From positions 1 through 8,108 of the forward strand of contig DASROJ010000161.1 in assembly GCA_035646975.1 (NCBI GenBank): 8,108 nucleotides of DNA, written 5' to 3'. The stretch comes from DASROJ01 sp035646975. GTDB lineage: Bacteria; Acidobacteriota; Polarisedimenticolia; JACPZX01; DASXTC01. Shown piece by piece: positions 1 through 6,468 of the stretch. Made by a program: the position numbers and the translations under genes. The stretch's first letter is position 1; each line of letters starts with the position of its first letter. The notes beneath the pieces are model-generated. The model did no database searches and was not told the DNA's origin. It saw only the letters and a program-made list of their open reading frames with translations.

Positions 1-2267
1 TAGGCGGTCTTCATGCCGGCCCAGTCCACACCGTGCATGGTCGAGACATAGAACTTCTTGAGCGTCTGCCTCCAGGCGTGCTCGAAGAGGTAGGCGCGCT
101 CCGCCGCGGCATCCAGGTCGAGCTTCGCTGAGGCCTTCACCGGAGTGTTCTTGCCCGACTCGAGATCGACGATGGTAAGCTTGTCATCGGCCAGGATGAA
201 CGCCTTCTTCCCCTCCTTGTCGAGCCGCAGATCGGCCTGCCGCTCCGCGTCGAGCTTGGCGACGAGCTTGATCTCCTTCTTGCGCGGAACGTAGGTCCAC
301 AGGTCATACCCCTTCTCGAACTTCGCCAGGTAGACGAGCTTTTCGCGATCCGGGGTCAGATCGGCCGCGGCCAGATCGGCCGAGTGCATCGAGAGCCGGA
401 CGATCCGGTCCTCTATCCCCTCGAGCTGCATCGCAACCGGCTCGGGAAGCTCTTTCGCCCTGGCCGCGGCGTCCTTTTCCTTGTCCTTGTCCTTTCCCTT
501 GTCCTTGTCCTTGTCCTTGTCTTTCTCGGCTTCCTTCTCCCTGGCGAGAAGCTGGTCGTACGCCGCCGCGTCGAGCTTGTAGCGATCCCAGGCCTTCGGT
601 GTCAGGAAGGCCGCGAACATGTCCGACTCCCGCGACCCGCCCGCATGGCTTCTGGCGCCGTGGCGATCGGTCGACCAGAGCAGGATCTCTCCTTTGCCGG
701 CCCAGTGCGGCAGGTCATCCTCGTAGCCGCTCTTCGTCAGGTTGAACAGTTCCCCCTTGCCCGACGAAGGGATGAGCCCCACCTCGGAGGACCATCGCGT
801 CGGACTGAGGAACTTGACCGCGAACCATTGCCCGTCGGGCGACCACTCGTAGGACTGGTCGCCGTCGGCATACGAGTAGTTCAGGTTGCCTGGCAGGATC
901 GTGCGCGTGTTGCCGGTGGCGAGGTCGAGCACCTTGAGCGTGGTGCGCTCCTCGAGGTAAGCCACCTGCTTGCCGTCGGGCGAGAAGCTCGGCTGGAACT
1001 CCTCGGCGGGGGTGGCCAGCACGACGCTCTCCTTGAGGGCGCTCGCGTTGAAGAACGCCGGCTCCTTCTCGTCGGTCCTGTCGGTGCGATAGAGGTTCCA
1101 GGATCCACCGCGCTCGGAGGCGTAAAGCAGGCTCTTGCCGTCGGGAGAGAAGCTCACCGAGCGTTCCTGTTCGGGAGTGGTGGTGATCCGCTTCGTGGTG
1201 CCGTACTCCGCCGAGGCGGCGAACACCTCGCCACGCGCCACGAAGGCGATCTCCTTGCCATCCGGTGAAACGGCGAACTCGCTGATCTCACCGGTGGCGT
1301 CGATGCGCTCGACCTGATTCTGCCGTCGATCGGTGGCCACCGACACGTCGAGCCTTCGGCTGGCGCCCGCTCCGGCCGGGCGCACCCAGATCGCGCCGTC
1401 CCATGTGTAGCAGAGATCTCCCGCGGCCGAGGCGCTCAGGAACCGCACCGGATGGGTCTTGTGGTCGGTCACCTGAACCGGATGGCGCGGGTCGGAGAGA
1501 TCGAGGCGCCAGACGTTGAAGCTGCCGCTGCGCTCGGAGAGGTAGAAAAGCGACTTCTGGTCGGGCCCCCAGACCGGCTGGCGATCGTCGTATCCGAAAT
1601 CGGTCAGCCGCGTGTGCGTGTTGGCGGCCACATCCCAGATCCAGACGTCGCGGGCGAACGACGAGTTGTCGTGTTTGCGCCACTCCATCTCGTACCCTTT
1701 CCAGTCCGCGTAGGCGAGCCTCTTGCCGGCGCGGTCGAATACCGCGTACGTCGCCGGGGTGCTGAGGACCTGGTCGGGCATTCCGCCGGTCAGGGCCACC
1801 TTGTAGAGCTCGGGCTGCGCGGGGGTGGGAAACTGGACATTCGTGACGCTGTCGAGACGCCCGGCGCTGAACAGGACCGCCTTGCCGTCCGGCGTAAAGC
1901 TGGTCGGGATCTCCTCCACCGAGTGGACGGTGAGCCGGGTCGCATCCCCACCGGCCGCCGACATGACGAAGACATCGAAGTTGCCGTACCGATCCGAGGC
2001 GAACGCGAGGCGCGACCCGTCGGGGGACCAGACCGGTGAGGTGTCATACGCGGAGTGCACCGTGAGCGGCGACGCGGTGCCGCCGGACGCCGGGACGCTC
2101 CACAGGTCGCCGCGATAACTGAACGCCACCGTCCTGCCATCCGGGGAGATCGCCGCCTGCCGCAGCCAGAGCGCCTGCTCCGCCGCGAAGCCGGAGCCGG
2201 AGCCGGACATCAGGACCGCCGCCACCGCCAACCCGAGAACACGCACGAGCCCCTGACCACGACGCAT
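1..2267 (-). CDS. Tricorn-type S41 peptidase with PD40 beta-propeller repeats, 3' end outside window
   Basis: The reading frame is open from an ATG at 2267 to the left edge (755 codons seen, no stop). Residues 1-29 form a signal peptide (Arg-rich start, hydrophobic core, then a Gly/Ser stretch before Ala-Ala-Glu), so the protein is exported. The next ~550 residues carry repeated PD40/WD40-like blade motifs: SPDG or variants near residues 41, 81, 125, 234, 334, 374, 429 and 476. This is the arrangement of the two propellers that gate substrate entry in tricorn-family proteases. A Lys/Asp-rich linker lies at about 580-599. Residues 723-755 (YLFEHAWRQ...FYVSTMHGVDW) match the start of the tricorn C1 core domain. 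The rest of C1, the PDZ domain and the catalytic Ser/His region lie outside the window, so activity cannot be judged. A strong GGAGGA ribosome site 6 nt upstream supports the start. The barrel gene ends 71 bp upstream, so co-transcription is plausible. Role inferred: periplasmic degradation of oligopeptides. Confidence 0.9.
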   Translation of the reverse strand, partial: MRRGQGLVRVLGLAVAAVLMSGSGSGFAAEQALWLRQAAISPDGRTVAFSYRGDLWSVPASGGTASPLTVHSAYDTSPVWSPDGSRLAFASDRYGNFDVFVMSAAGGDATRLTVHSVEEIPTSFTPDGKAVLFSAGRLDSVTNVQFPTPAQPELYKVALTGGMPDQVLSTPATYAVFDRAGKRLAYADWKGYEMEWRKHDNSSFARDVWIWDVAANTHTRLTDFGYDDRQPVWGPDQKSLFYLSERSGSFNVWRLDLSDPRHPVQVTDHKTHPVRFLSASAAGDLCYTWDGAIWVRPAGAGASRRLDVSVATDRRQNQVERIDATGEISEFAVSPDGKEIAFVARGEVFAASAEYGTTKRITTTPEQERSVSFSPDGKSLLYASERGGSWNLYRTDRTDEKEPAFFNASALKESVVLATPAEEFQPSFSPDGKQVAYLEERTTLKVLDLATGNTRTILPGNLNYSYADGDQSYEWSPDGQWFAVKFLSPTRWSSEVGLIPSSGKGELFNLTKSGYEDDLPHWAGKGEILLWSTDRHGARSHAGGSRESDMFAAFLTPKAWDRYKLDAAAYDQLLAREKEAEKDKDKDKDKGKDKDKEKDAAARAKELPEPVAMQLEGIEDRIVRLSMHSADLAAADLTPDREKLVYLAKFEKGYDLWTYVPRKKEIKLVAKLDAERQADLRLDKEGKKAFILADDKLTIVDLESGKNTPVKASAKLDLDAAAERAYLFEHAWRQTLKKFYVSTMHGVDWAGMKTA
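472..526 (-). repeat. Hexanucleotide microsatellite encoding a Lys-Asp linker
   Basis: Imperfect tandem copies of CTTGTC (plus strand) lie inside the tricorn-like gene. They encode alternating Lys-Asp from about residue 582 to 599, with one Gly and one Glu interruption. The segment lies between the second propeller and the C1 domain and is probably a flexible, charged linker. The 6-bp unit would let copy number change by slippage without breaking the frame. Confidence 0.85.
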
Positions 2268-2338
2268 CTGTCTCCTCCCACCAACGTCCAGTGAAACCAG
2301 TCCACGCTGCTGCGGCCGGCCGATGGCGTCAGTCTACC

Positions 2339-3604
2339 TCAGAAGTGATACCTGAGGCCGACGCTTATGGTGAAGGCGGTCAGGTTGATCTCCCCGCCCT
2401 GGATGATCACGTCACCGCGTGGCTCGGTGAACCCCTTGTCGCTCGGAAAGACGTTGTGCCCGTAGCAGACATCGATGCTTCCGTTCTTGTCGAAGTCGCC
2501 TCTGGCCGGGCAATGGAATCGCACCGTGTTGGTGAGGGGATCGATTCCTTCGGGATTGACCCGCGCGTCGCCGGGCGCCTTGTGGGCGAAATCGCACCCA
2601 ATCCCCTTGAAATCGCTGTCGAAGCAGAGCGTGTTCGGTGCAACGCCGTCAGGATTGAAGATGGCGAGCGTGCCATCGGGACGGTAGATTTTCTCCGACC
2701 AGATCAACAGGTCGATCTGATCGTGGCCCGAGACATTGAACCGGAGACCGCCCGGCGCAAAGGTATAGCGCGCGTCGAACACCACGCCGAAGCTGTCGCC
2801 GAGCATCCATTCCACTCCACCCGTGAGATGCCACTCGCTGGTGTCGGACAGCTCCACCGTCACCGCGTGCGGCACCGGTACGATCGCGTCGTGCAGCGGG
2901 TTGTAGAAATTGTGCGGCGTGATGTCCTTGCCGAACTGGTCGGCGATCGAGCGGATCCGCATCTTCGAGACCCGCTCGTTGAACGCCGGGAGATCGGAAT
3001 CGCCGCCCATGTCGGTGAAGATCCTGCCGATTCCCGCTCCGAGATACGGTTTGACCGGACTGGTGCTCCGGAACCGGGCCACGAACGAAAGCGACACCGG
3101 TATCTCGGTGATCTGCCCGGCGTGCAACGGAAACGTGACCTCCCGATCGTGGAAGACGAACGGGACCGACGGATCCGCGGGGTTGATCGAAACCGGGAAA
3201 TGATCCGCGAGGTAGGCGTCGACCGGGCCGACGTCGGACTTGAAGTAGCCGGCGTCGAGCTGCACCGAAAGCCACTTCACCGGCAGGAACCCGGCGTGGA
3301 CGTCGAACTGGAACCCCTCTCCGATGACCGTGGGGCTGTTCAGGAGGTAATCGGGGCGCGGGTCGCAGAACGTGCCGGGAGACTCACAGCCCTGCACTTC
3401 ACCAGGGTCTCCCGTGTTGGGGATGCCGTCGTCGCCAAGAGGGCCGATCGAGATCGCCGCGTTGCTGCGTATCTCGTCGGTGGTGGAGCGAAAGGCGTAG
3501 TTTCCGCCGACGAACCATCGTTCCGCGCGCCCGCTGCTTGCAGAGGAGGCGGCCAGGCAGCACCCTGCCAGCACGAAAATGCCCGCGAGGCCCCGCCACC
3601 GCAT
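2339..3604 (-). CDS. Outer-membrane beta-barrel protein (OmpW-like features)
   Basis: The 421-residue protein has an N-terminal signal peptide (MRWRG then a hydrophobic stretch). The following ~390 residues alternate short amphipathic strands with longer loops and end in GLRYHF, a C-terminal aromatic typical of proteins inserted by the BAM machinery. VKPYLGAGIGR (about 184-194) resembles the conserved strand of OmpW-type barrels. Loop features are unusual: a GDDGIPNTGDPGE segment (57-69) like a thrombospondin type-3 calcium repeat, an EF-hand-like DFDKNGSID (370-378), and six mature cysteines in three close pairs (73/80, 327/337, 365/380). LAGC at residues 12-15 could be read as a lipobox, but the hydrophobic core before it is very short and a barrel C-terminus argues for ordinary signal peptidase I cleavage, perhaps near SGRA-E28. 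AGGGAG lies 11 nt before the ATG. No function beyond an outer-membrane barrel can be assigned. A 464-residue open frame on the opposite strand is a composition shadow. Confidence 0.85.
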   Translation of the reverse strand: MRWRGLAGIFVLAGCCLAASSASSGRAERWFVGGNYAFRSTTDEIRSNAAISIGPLGDDGIPNTGDPGEVQGCESPGTFCDPRPDYLLNSPTVIGEGFQFDVHAGFLPVKWLSVQLDAGYFKSDVGPVDAYLADHFPVSINPADPSVPFVFHDREVTFPLHAGQITEIPVSLSFVARFRSTSPVKPYLGAGIGRIFTDMGGDSDLPAFNERVSKMRIRSIADQFGKDITPHNFYNPLHDAIVPVPHAVTVELSDTSEWHLTGGVEWMLGDSFGVVFDARYTFAPGGLRFNVSGHDQIDLLIWSEKIYRPDGTLAIFNPDGVAPNTLCFDSDFKGIGCDFAHKAPGDARVNPEGIDPLTNTVRFHCPARGDFDKNGSIDVCYGHNVFPSDKGFTEPRGDVIIQGGEINLTAFTISVGLRYHF

Positions 3605-3615
3605 GTTGCGCAGAA

Positions 3616-3669
3616 CTCCCTGGATACTCGGCCACTGGATGCACCCAGGAGAACCCCAGGCACCCTGGG
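3616..3669 (-). promoter_or_regulatory. Leader of the barrel gene with competing hairpin arms
   Basis: In the minus-strand transcript, CCCAGG (3669-3664) can pair with CCTGGG at 3660-3655 (6-bp stem, loop GTG) or with a second CCTGGG at 3649-3644. The second copy lies within CTCCTGGG, which is also complementary, with one bulge, to the ribosome-binding segment CCAGGGAG (3623-3616). The pairings are mutually exclusive, so the leader could expose or hide the ribosome site. The complementarity is visible; a regulatory role is inference. Confidence 0.3.
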
Positions 3670-3699
3670 CCGCAGGAATTGCTGATGTGCGATGCCCTG

Positions 3700-3728
3700 A
3701 CGGTACGCCGGGTACCCGCGGGAGTCAA
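3700..3728 (-). promoter_or_regulatory. Sigma70-like promoter with overlapping dyads, upstream of the barrel gene
   Basis: On the minus strand TTGACT (3728-3723) is followed by exactly 17 nt and TACCGT (3705-3700). The -35 matches consensus at 5 of 6 positions and the -10 at 3 of 6. It begins 12 bp after the sortase stop codon and would give a leader of roughly 90 nt before the barrel ATG. The inverted repeat GGTAC-N5-GTACC (3702-3716) covers part of the -10 and spacer, and overlaps the palindromes CGGGTACCCG (3709-3718) and CCCGCGGG (3715-3722). These could be an operator. Prediction by eye only. Confidence 0.45.
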
Positions 3729-3740
3729 GCCGAACCGGGT

Positions 3741-4478
3741 TCAGGAGTCCAGGCGGGTGGCCTTCACGATGTAGCGAAGCGGAGCGGGCCCGATGAAGTG
3801 GAAGGGATAGCAGGTGACGAGCGTCAATGTCTGGCTCGAAGTTGCCTGAAGCACGTCCAGATGTTCGGGCTGCACGATCTCGATGTGATCCACGGCGTAG
3901 CGCACCGTGCGGCCTTCAGCCGTCGTCAGGAGGATCACATCGCGCGCCGACAGCCTGTCGAGGCACCGGAAAAAGCTGTCGCGGTGCCCCGCAAGTCCCG
4001 TGTTGCCCGGCTCGCCGGGAAGAGCCGTCCCCTCGATGTGCCCGACGCCCCGGTTCAGGGTCACCGGGTCGGTTCCTTCGAGGACCATCACCGAAAGCCC
4101 GACCGACGGGATCTGCAACCGCGCCAGTGCCGCGGGGGCGGGCGACCCGAGCAGCCGGCTATAGGCGCGAAGCCTGCTGAACGACCACTCGCGCGCGTTG
4201 CCCGCCGCCTCGCCCGGGCCATCGGCCAGAGTGCTGGAGCCGATGGCGGGGATCGGGAAGAATCCCGACAGCGCTGCCGCCGCGGGATTCTTCTGGTGGA
4301 TTGCCAGGTCGAATTGACGGCTTGCGTAGGTTTGATAGAGGCTCGAAAGGGCGACCGAAGCGCCGTACACCGCCGCGGCAGAGAATCCGAGAGACAGCAG
4401 CCCCACCTCGAAGATCCGCGATGATCTGCGAAGCAGGCTCCCCCGGAGGGGCCGGGCCACAGTCCTGGGCATGTCCAT
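3741..4478 (-). CDS. Class D-like sortase (LPXTG transpeptidase)
   Basis: This 245-residue protein has a basic N-terminus (1-22), one membrane segment (about 24-46) and a C-terminal sortase domain (about 116-245). All three catalytic residues are recognisable: His165 in GLAGHRD, Cys223 in TLVTCYPF and Arg235 in GPAPLRYIV. The VTCYPF...GPAPxR pattern is typical of class D sortases. The enzyme should sit on the outer face of the cytoplasmic membrane, cleave an LPXTG-type signal between Thr and Gly, and transfer the protein to an amine nucleophile. Its start has AAGGGG 7 nt upstream, and a second in-frame ATG two codons later is a minor alternative. The stop of the gene upstream, which encodes a protein with an LPHTG signal, is only 17 bp away, so the two are almost certainly enzyme and substrate in one transcript. 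In a diderm the acceptor is unknown; peptidoglycan is the default guess. Confidence 0.92.
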   Translation of the reverse strand: MDMPRTVARPLRGSLLRRSSRIFEVGLLSLGFSAAAVYGASVALSSLYQTYASRQFDLAIHQKNPAAAALSGFFPIPAIGSSTLADGPGEAAGNAREWSFSRLRAYSRLLGSPAPAALARLQIPSVGLSVMVLEGTDPVTLNRGVGHIEGTALPGEPGNTGLAGHRDSFFRCLDRLSARDVILLTTAEGRTVRYAVDHIEIVQPEHLDVLQATSSQTLTLVTCYPFHFIGPAPLRYIVKATRLDS

Positions 4479-4495
4479 CCGGCCGCCCCTTCAGG

Positions 4496-5248
4496 TCAGA
4501 GGTTGGAGCTTCTTTGCGCTCGCAGCAGCAACGCCGCGCCGACCATCAACGCTCCCATCAGCCCGATCAGCGGAAACGAGCTGCCGGTGTGGGGCAGTTC
4601 GCCGCGTCGCATGGATGCCTGCTGCTGGGCAGCCGGCCCGCCGGCGACGAACTCGACCACGTTGGCCGTCGTCGATCCATCGGACATCGGCTCGATGCGG
4701 ACCCGATCGCCCACCCTGATGTCGGTGAAATCGCTCGAGCCGGAACGCGCCTTGATTCGGACATTACTGCCCAGCGAAAAGGTCTGGGATCCCGTGGTGG
4801 TGTCGATCGTGATGCTCTGACCCGGGACATCCACCGATGTCACGCGGCCGCTGACAACCGTCGCCCCCGGCATGGCGGCGCCGGTGGCGGTGCTGCTGTA
4901 GGTCGAACCCGCCCCTTTCGGACTGGTGCCCGGATAGGTGGTGTCGACATGGGTGGCCGTCAGGTTCAGGCCTTCGCCGGAGAAAATCACACGAACCTGA
5001 TCGCCCACCTGCAGCTCGGCGAACTGGGTGGTCGCGTCCCGCTGCATGAACATCGTCTGATCCGTGGTCTTGAATGTGTACGTCCCCGACGACGTCTCCA
5101 CCGTGAAAGTGTTGGCCATCGAGTCCACCGACGTCACGCGACCCGTGACCGGACTCGTGACAGTCTGCCTCGCCCATGCCGCGGTGGTGAGCAGCAACGC
5201 AAGCGTCAAACCGAATGCCATGCCGAACGTTCGCTTTCCGTTCTTCAT
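4496..5248 (-). CDS. LPHTG-anchored exported protein with two DUF5666-like domains (sortase substrate)
   Basis: The 250-residue product starts with a clear signal peptide (1-26, ending AWA before Arg-Gln). Two related domains follow, about 33-103 and 131-202. Both begin with GRVTSVD, continue through a T-F/I-T-V/I strand, and contain VGDQVRV or VGDRVRI, the pattern of DUF5666 (small beta-rich domains of unknown function). A Ser/Thr/Gly/Pro linker (about 104-130) joins them and a short Gln/Ala-rich stalk follows. The C-terminus is a complete sorting signal: LPHTG at 218-222, a hydrophobic span at about 225-242, and a basic tail (RAQRSSNL). Cleavage is expected between Thr221 and Gly222. GGGGAGGA lies 7 nt before the ATG, an excellent ribosome site. 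The sortase gene begins 17 bp after the stop. The DUF5666 assignment rests on pattern memory; the sorting signal is directly visible. Confidence 0.9.
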   Translation of the reverse strand: MKNGKRTFGMAFGLTLALLLTTAAWARQTVTSPVTGRVTSVDSMANTFTVETSSGTYTFKTTDQTMFMQRDATTQFAELQVGDQVRVIFSGEGLNLTATHVDTTYPGTSPKGAGSTYSSTATGAAMPGATVVSGRVTSVDVPGQSITIDTTTGSQTFSLGSNVRIKARSGSSDFTDIRVGDRVRIEPMSDGSTTANVVEFVAGGPAAQQQASMRRGELPHTGSSFPLIGLMGALMVGAALLLRAQRSSNL

Positions 5249-5314
5249 TGAGCCGTCCTCCCCTTCTTGTCAGCCATCCCCATCCATGCAGGTGTCAATC
5301 CCGGTTCCTGCTCG

Positions 5315-5327
5315 ACAGTGTTACTGT
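5315..5327. promoter_or_regulatory. Small inverted repeat upstream of the sortase operon
   Basis: ACAGT-GTT-ACTGT is a perfect 5-bp dyad 67 bp before the start of the LPHTG-protein gene, in the 232-bp gap behind the SYLF gene. It is short enough to be chance but is placed where an operator could be. I found no convincing -35/-10 pair in this gap. Confidence 0.2.
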
Positions 5328-5434
5328 AGGCGCAGCATCGAGCAGCCACTATTGGGTGATTACTGCAAACGTCCCACGGGTAGGGTCTCGAAGGCATTCT
5401 CTCTACGCACGAACGGAGCCGCCGGGCGACGCGA

Positions 5435-5469
5435 CCGGCGCTGCCGGGGAGCATCCCCGGAAGCGCCGG
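5435..5469 (-). terminator. Strong hairpin behind the SYLF gene, without T-run
   Basis: CCGGCGCT (5435-5442) pairs perfectly with AGCGCCGG (5462-5469). Inside it, after one G/A mismatch, CCGGGG (5444-5449) pairs with CCCCGG (5455-5460) around a 5-nt loop: 14 pairs, nearly all G-C. It begins 11 nt after the SYLF stop codon, where a terminator is expected. No T-run follows on either strand, so it may instead stabilise the 3' end of the mRNA or act as a GC-genome terminator that does not need U residues. Confidence 0.55.
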
Positions 5470-5480
5470 ACGAGTCCTGG

Positions 5481-6200
5481 TTACTTGCTGCCCGAATTTT
5501 CCTTCGCGACGGCGACGGCCATGTGGTGGCGGATCGACTCCACGACGCTCCGGGCCGGCACCGGAACGGCGAGCCTGGAGTCCACGAGGATTTCCTTGCC
5601 GGTGATGGCGTGGCCGTAGAGGGCCTCGTTGGCCTCCTTGTCCGGCTTGACCACCGATCCGTCCAGAGCCGCGCCGGCGAACAGACCTCTCGACCGCGAC
5701 CAGGAAAGGATCTGCGCATGAAGCTGCGCGTCAGTGGCCGCCTGGACCGTGCGTCCAACCGGGCCGGCCGTGGCGGTGGCTTCACCGCCCACCGTGAACT
5801 TGTCCGACAGCAGGTGGTTGACGCCTCCCTCGTTCATGATGAGCATCACGACGTCAGCGGACTGCGCGCCAATCTGGAATCCGACGCTCGCCCCGCCGAC
5901 CGTGTAGAAGGCCACAGAGCCCATTCTTCCGTCAGTCTGGCGGCAGGAAGCCACTCCGTGTCCACCCTTTCCTCCCACGATGAACGCCGCCTTGGTGACG
6001 GACGGGAAGATCAGAATGCAGTCGGCCTTGGCGAGCAGCTCCTGCGGGATGCCCTTGTCCGGAGCGCTCGTCATGGCGTTGAGGACCACGATTGAGTCCT
6101 TCAGCGTTCTGCTGTCTCCCTTGCTCAGAGCGGTTGTGGCGGCGGCTGCCGGCAGGGCCAGCAGCAGTGCGAGGGGAATCGCGATGAATGGGGTACGCAT
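5481..6200 (-). CDS. Exported SYLF-domain (Ysc84/DUF500) lipid-binding protein
   Basis: A 239-residue protein with a classical signal peptide (1-21, Ala-rich, cleaved near PAAAA). The remainder matches bacterial SYLF proteins: DCILIFPSVTKAAFIVGGK (60-78), a Gly-rich GGKGGHGVASCR turn, then GGASVGFQIGAQSADVVMLIMN (102-123), and a Gly/Ala-rich region through GPVGRTVQAATDA (146-158). SYLF domains bind phosphoinositides in eukaryotes; bacterial copies are exported proteins of poorly defined role, presumably contacting envelope lipids. The start is supported by the signal peptide; AAGGA lies 13 nt upstream, a slightly long spacing. The C-terminal 20 residues (VESIRHHMAVAVAKENSGSK) are helical and basic and may add membrane contact. 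A strong hairpin follows the stop. The neighbouring downstream genes are also envelope proteins, but the 232-bp gap suggests a separate transcript. Confidence 0.9.
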   Translation of the reverse strand: MRTPFIAIPLALLLALPAAAATTALSKGDSRTLKDSIVVLNAMTSAPDKGIPQELLAKADCILIFPSVTKAAFIVGGKGGHGVASCRQTDGRMGSVAFYTVGGASVGFQIGAQSADVVMLIMNEGGVNHLLSDKFTVGGEATATAGPVGRTVQAATDAQLHAQILSWSRSRGLFAGAALDGSVVKPDKEANEALYGHAITGKEILVDSRLAVPVPARSVVESIRHHMAVAVAKENSGSK

Positions 6201-6318
6201 GGATGGGTGTGTATCCTTTCTTCCCTGGTTCAGTTCGATGGGGTGCCGGATGGGATCCAGTAGAGCGCCCGCACCAGGGTTTACGGGAGCAGCGGAAGCA
6301 ATTCCCGCTCGAGATCCT

Positions 6319-6339
6319 GAGCCAGAGGAGTTCTGGCTC
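6319..6339. repeat. Perfect 8-bp stem-loop upstream of the SYLF gene
   Basis: GAGCCAGA (6319-6326) and TCTGGCTC (6332-6339) are perfect reverse complements around a 5-nt loop. On the plus strand the stem can extend by a T-G wobble and a C-G pair. No T-run follows on either strand, so it is not an obvious terminator. It lies about 120 bp before the SYLF start and could be in that gene's leader or be an operator. Confidence 0.45.
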
Positions 6340-6420
6340 GGAAGGAAGGGTATTCAGCGGAAAGGCAGCCATCCATGAGGTAATGCCCTGCCTGGCGCTG
6401 CCCGATTGCCCCGATTCGTG

Positions 6421-6439
6421 AAAACGCCCGCTGCGGGCG
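6421..6439 (-). terminator. Intrinsic terminator of the VOC/PEP mutase-family operon
   Basis: In the minus-strand transcript CGCCCG (6439-6434) pairs with CGGGCG (6430-6425) around CAG and is followed directly by TTTT (6424-6421). A GC-rich stem with a short T-run is the standard intrinsic terminator layout. It lies 104 nt past the stop of the gene at 6544-7365, the only gene on that strand it could serve. Confidence 0.6.
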
Positions 6440-6468
6440 AGCAACGGGAAGGCGACCCGCTCCATGCC

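Noticed and set aside
384..1268. 294-residue plus-strand open frame
   Set aside because: Lies wholly opposite the tricorn-like gene; low-complexity Leu/Val/Arg translation, including the antisense of the hexamer repeat.
2268..2338. Terminator between the barrel and tricorn-like genes
   Set aside because: Only the loop-less palindrome CGGCCGGCCG is present, without a T-run, so nothing argues against read-through.
3560..3604. Lipoprotein signal (LAGC at residues 12-15) in the barrel protein
   Set aside because: The hydrophobic stretch before the Cys is only about six residues and the C-terminal barrel signature favours a normal outer-membrane protein; kept only as an alternative.
2291..3685. 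464-residue open frame on the plus strand, longer than the barrel gene it opposes
   Set aside because: Its translation is Arg/Val/Glu-rich with no family resemblance, signal peptide or ribosome site, while the opposite strand encodes a coherent exported barrel. GC-rich third positions commonly leave such antisense frames open.
5270..5298. TTGACA on the minus strand at 5298-5293 as a promoter of the sortase operon
   Set aside because: The -35 match is perfect, but no acceptable -10 exists at 16-18 nt spacing (best are TGGCTG, GGCTGA, GCTGAC), and the start would fall almost on the ribosome-binding site.
4301..6095. Overlapping plus-strand frames of 316 and 343 residues
   Set aside because: They run across the sortase, substrate and SYLF genes and the gaps between them with compositionally biased translations and no recognisable domain.
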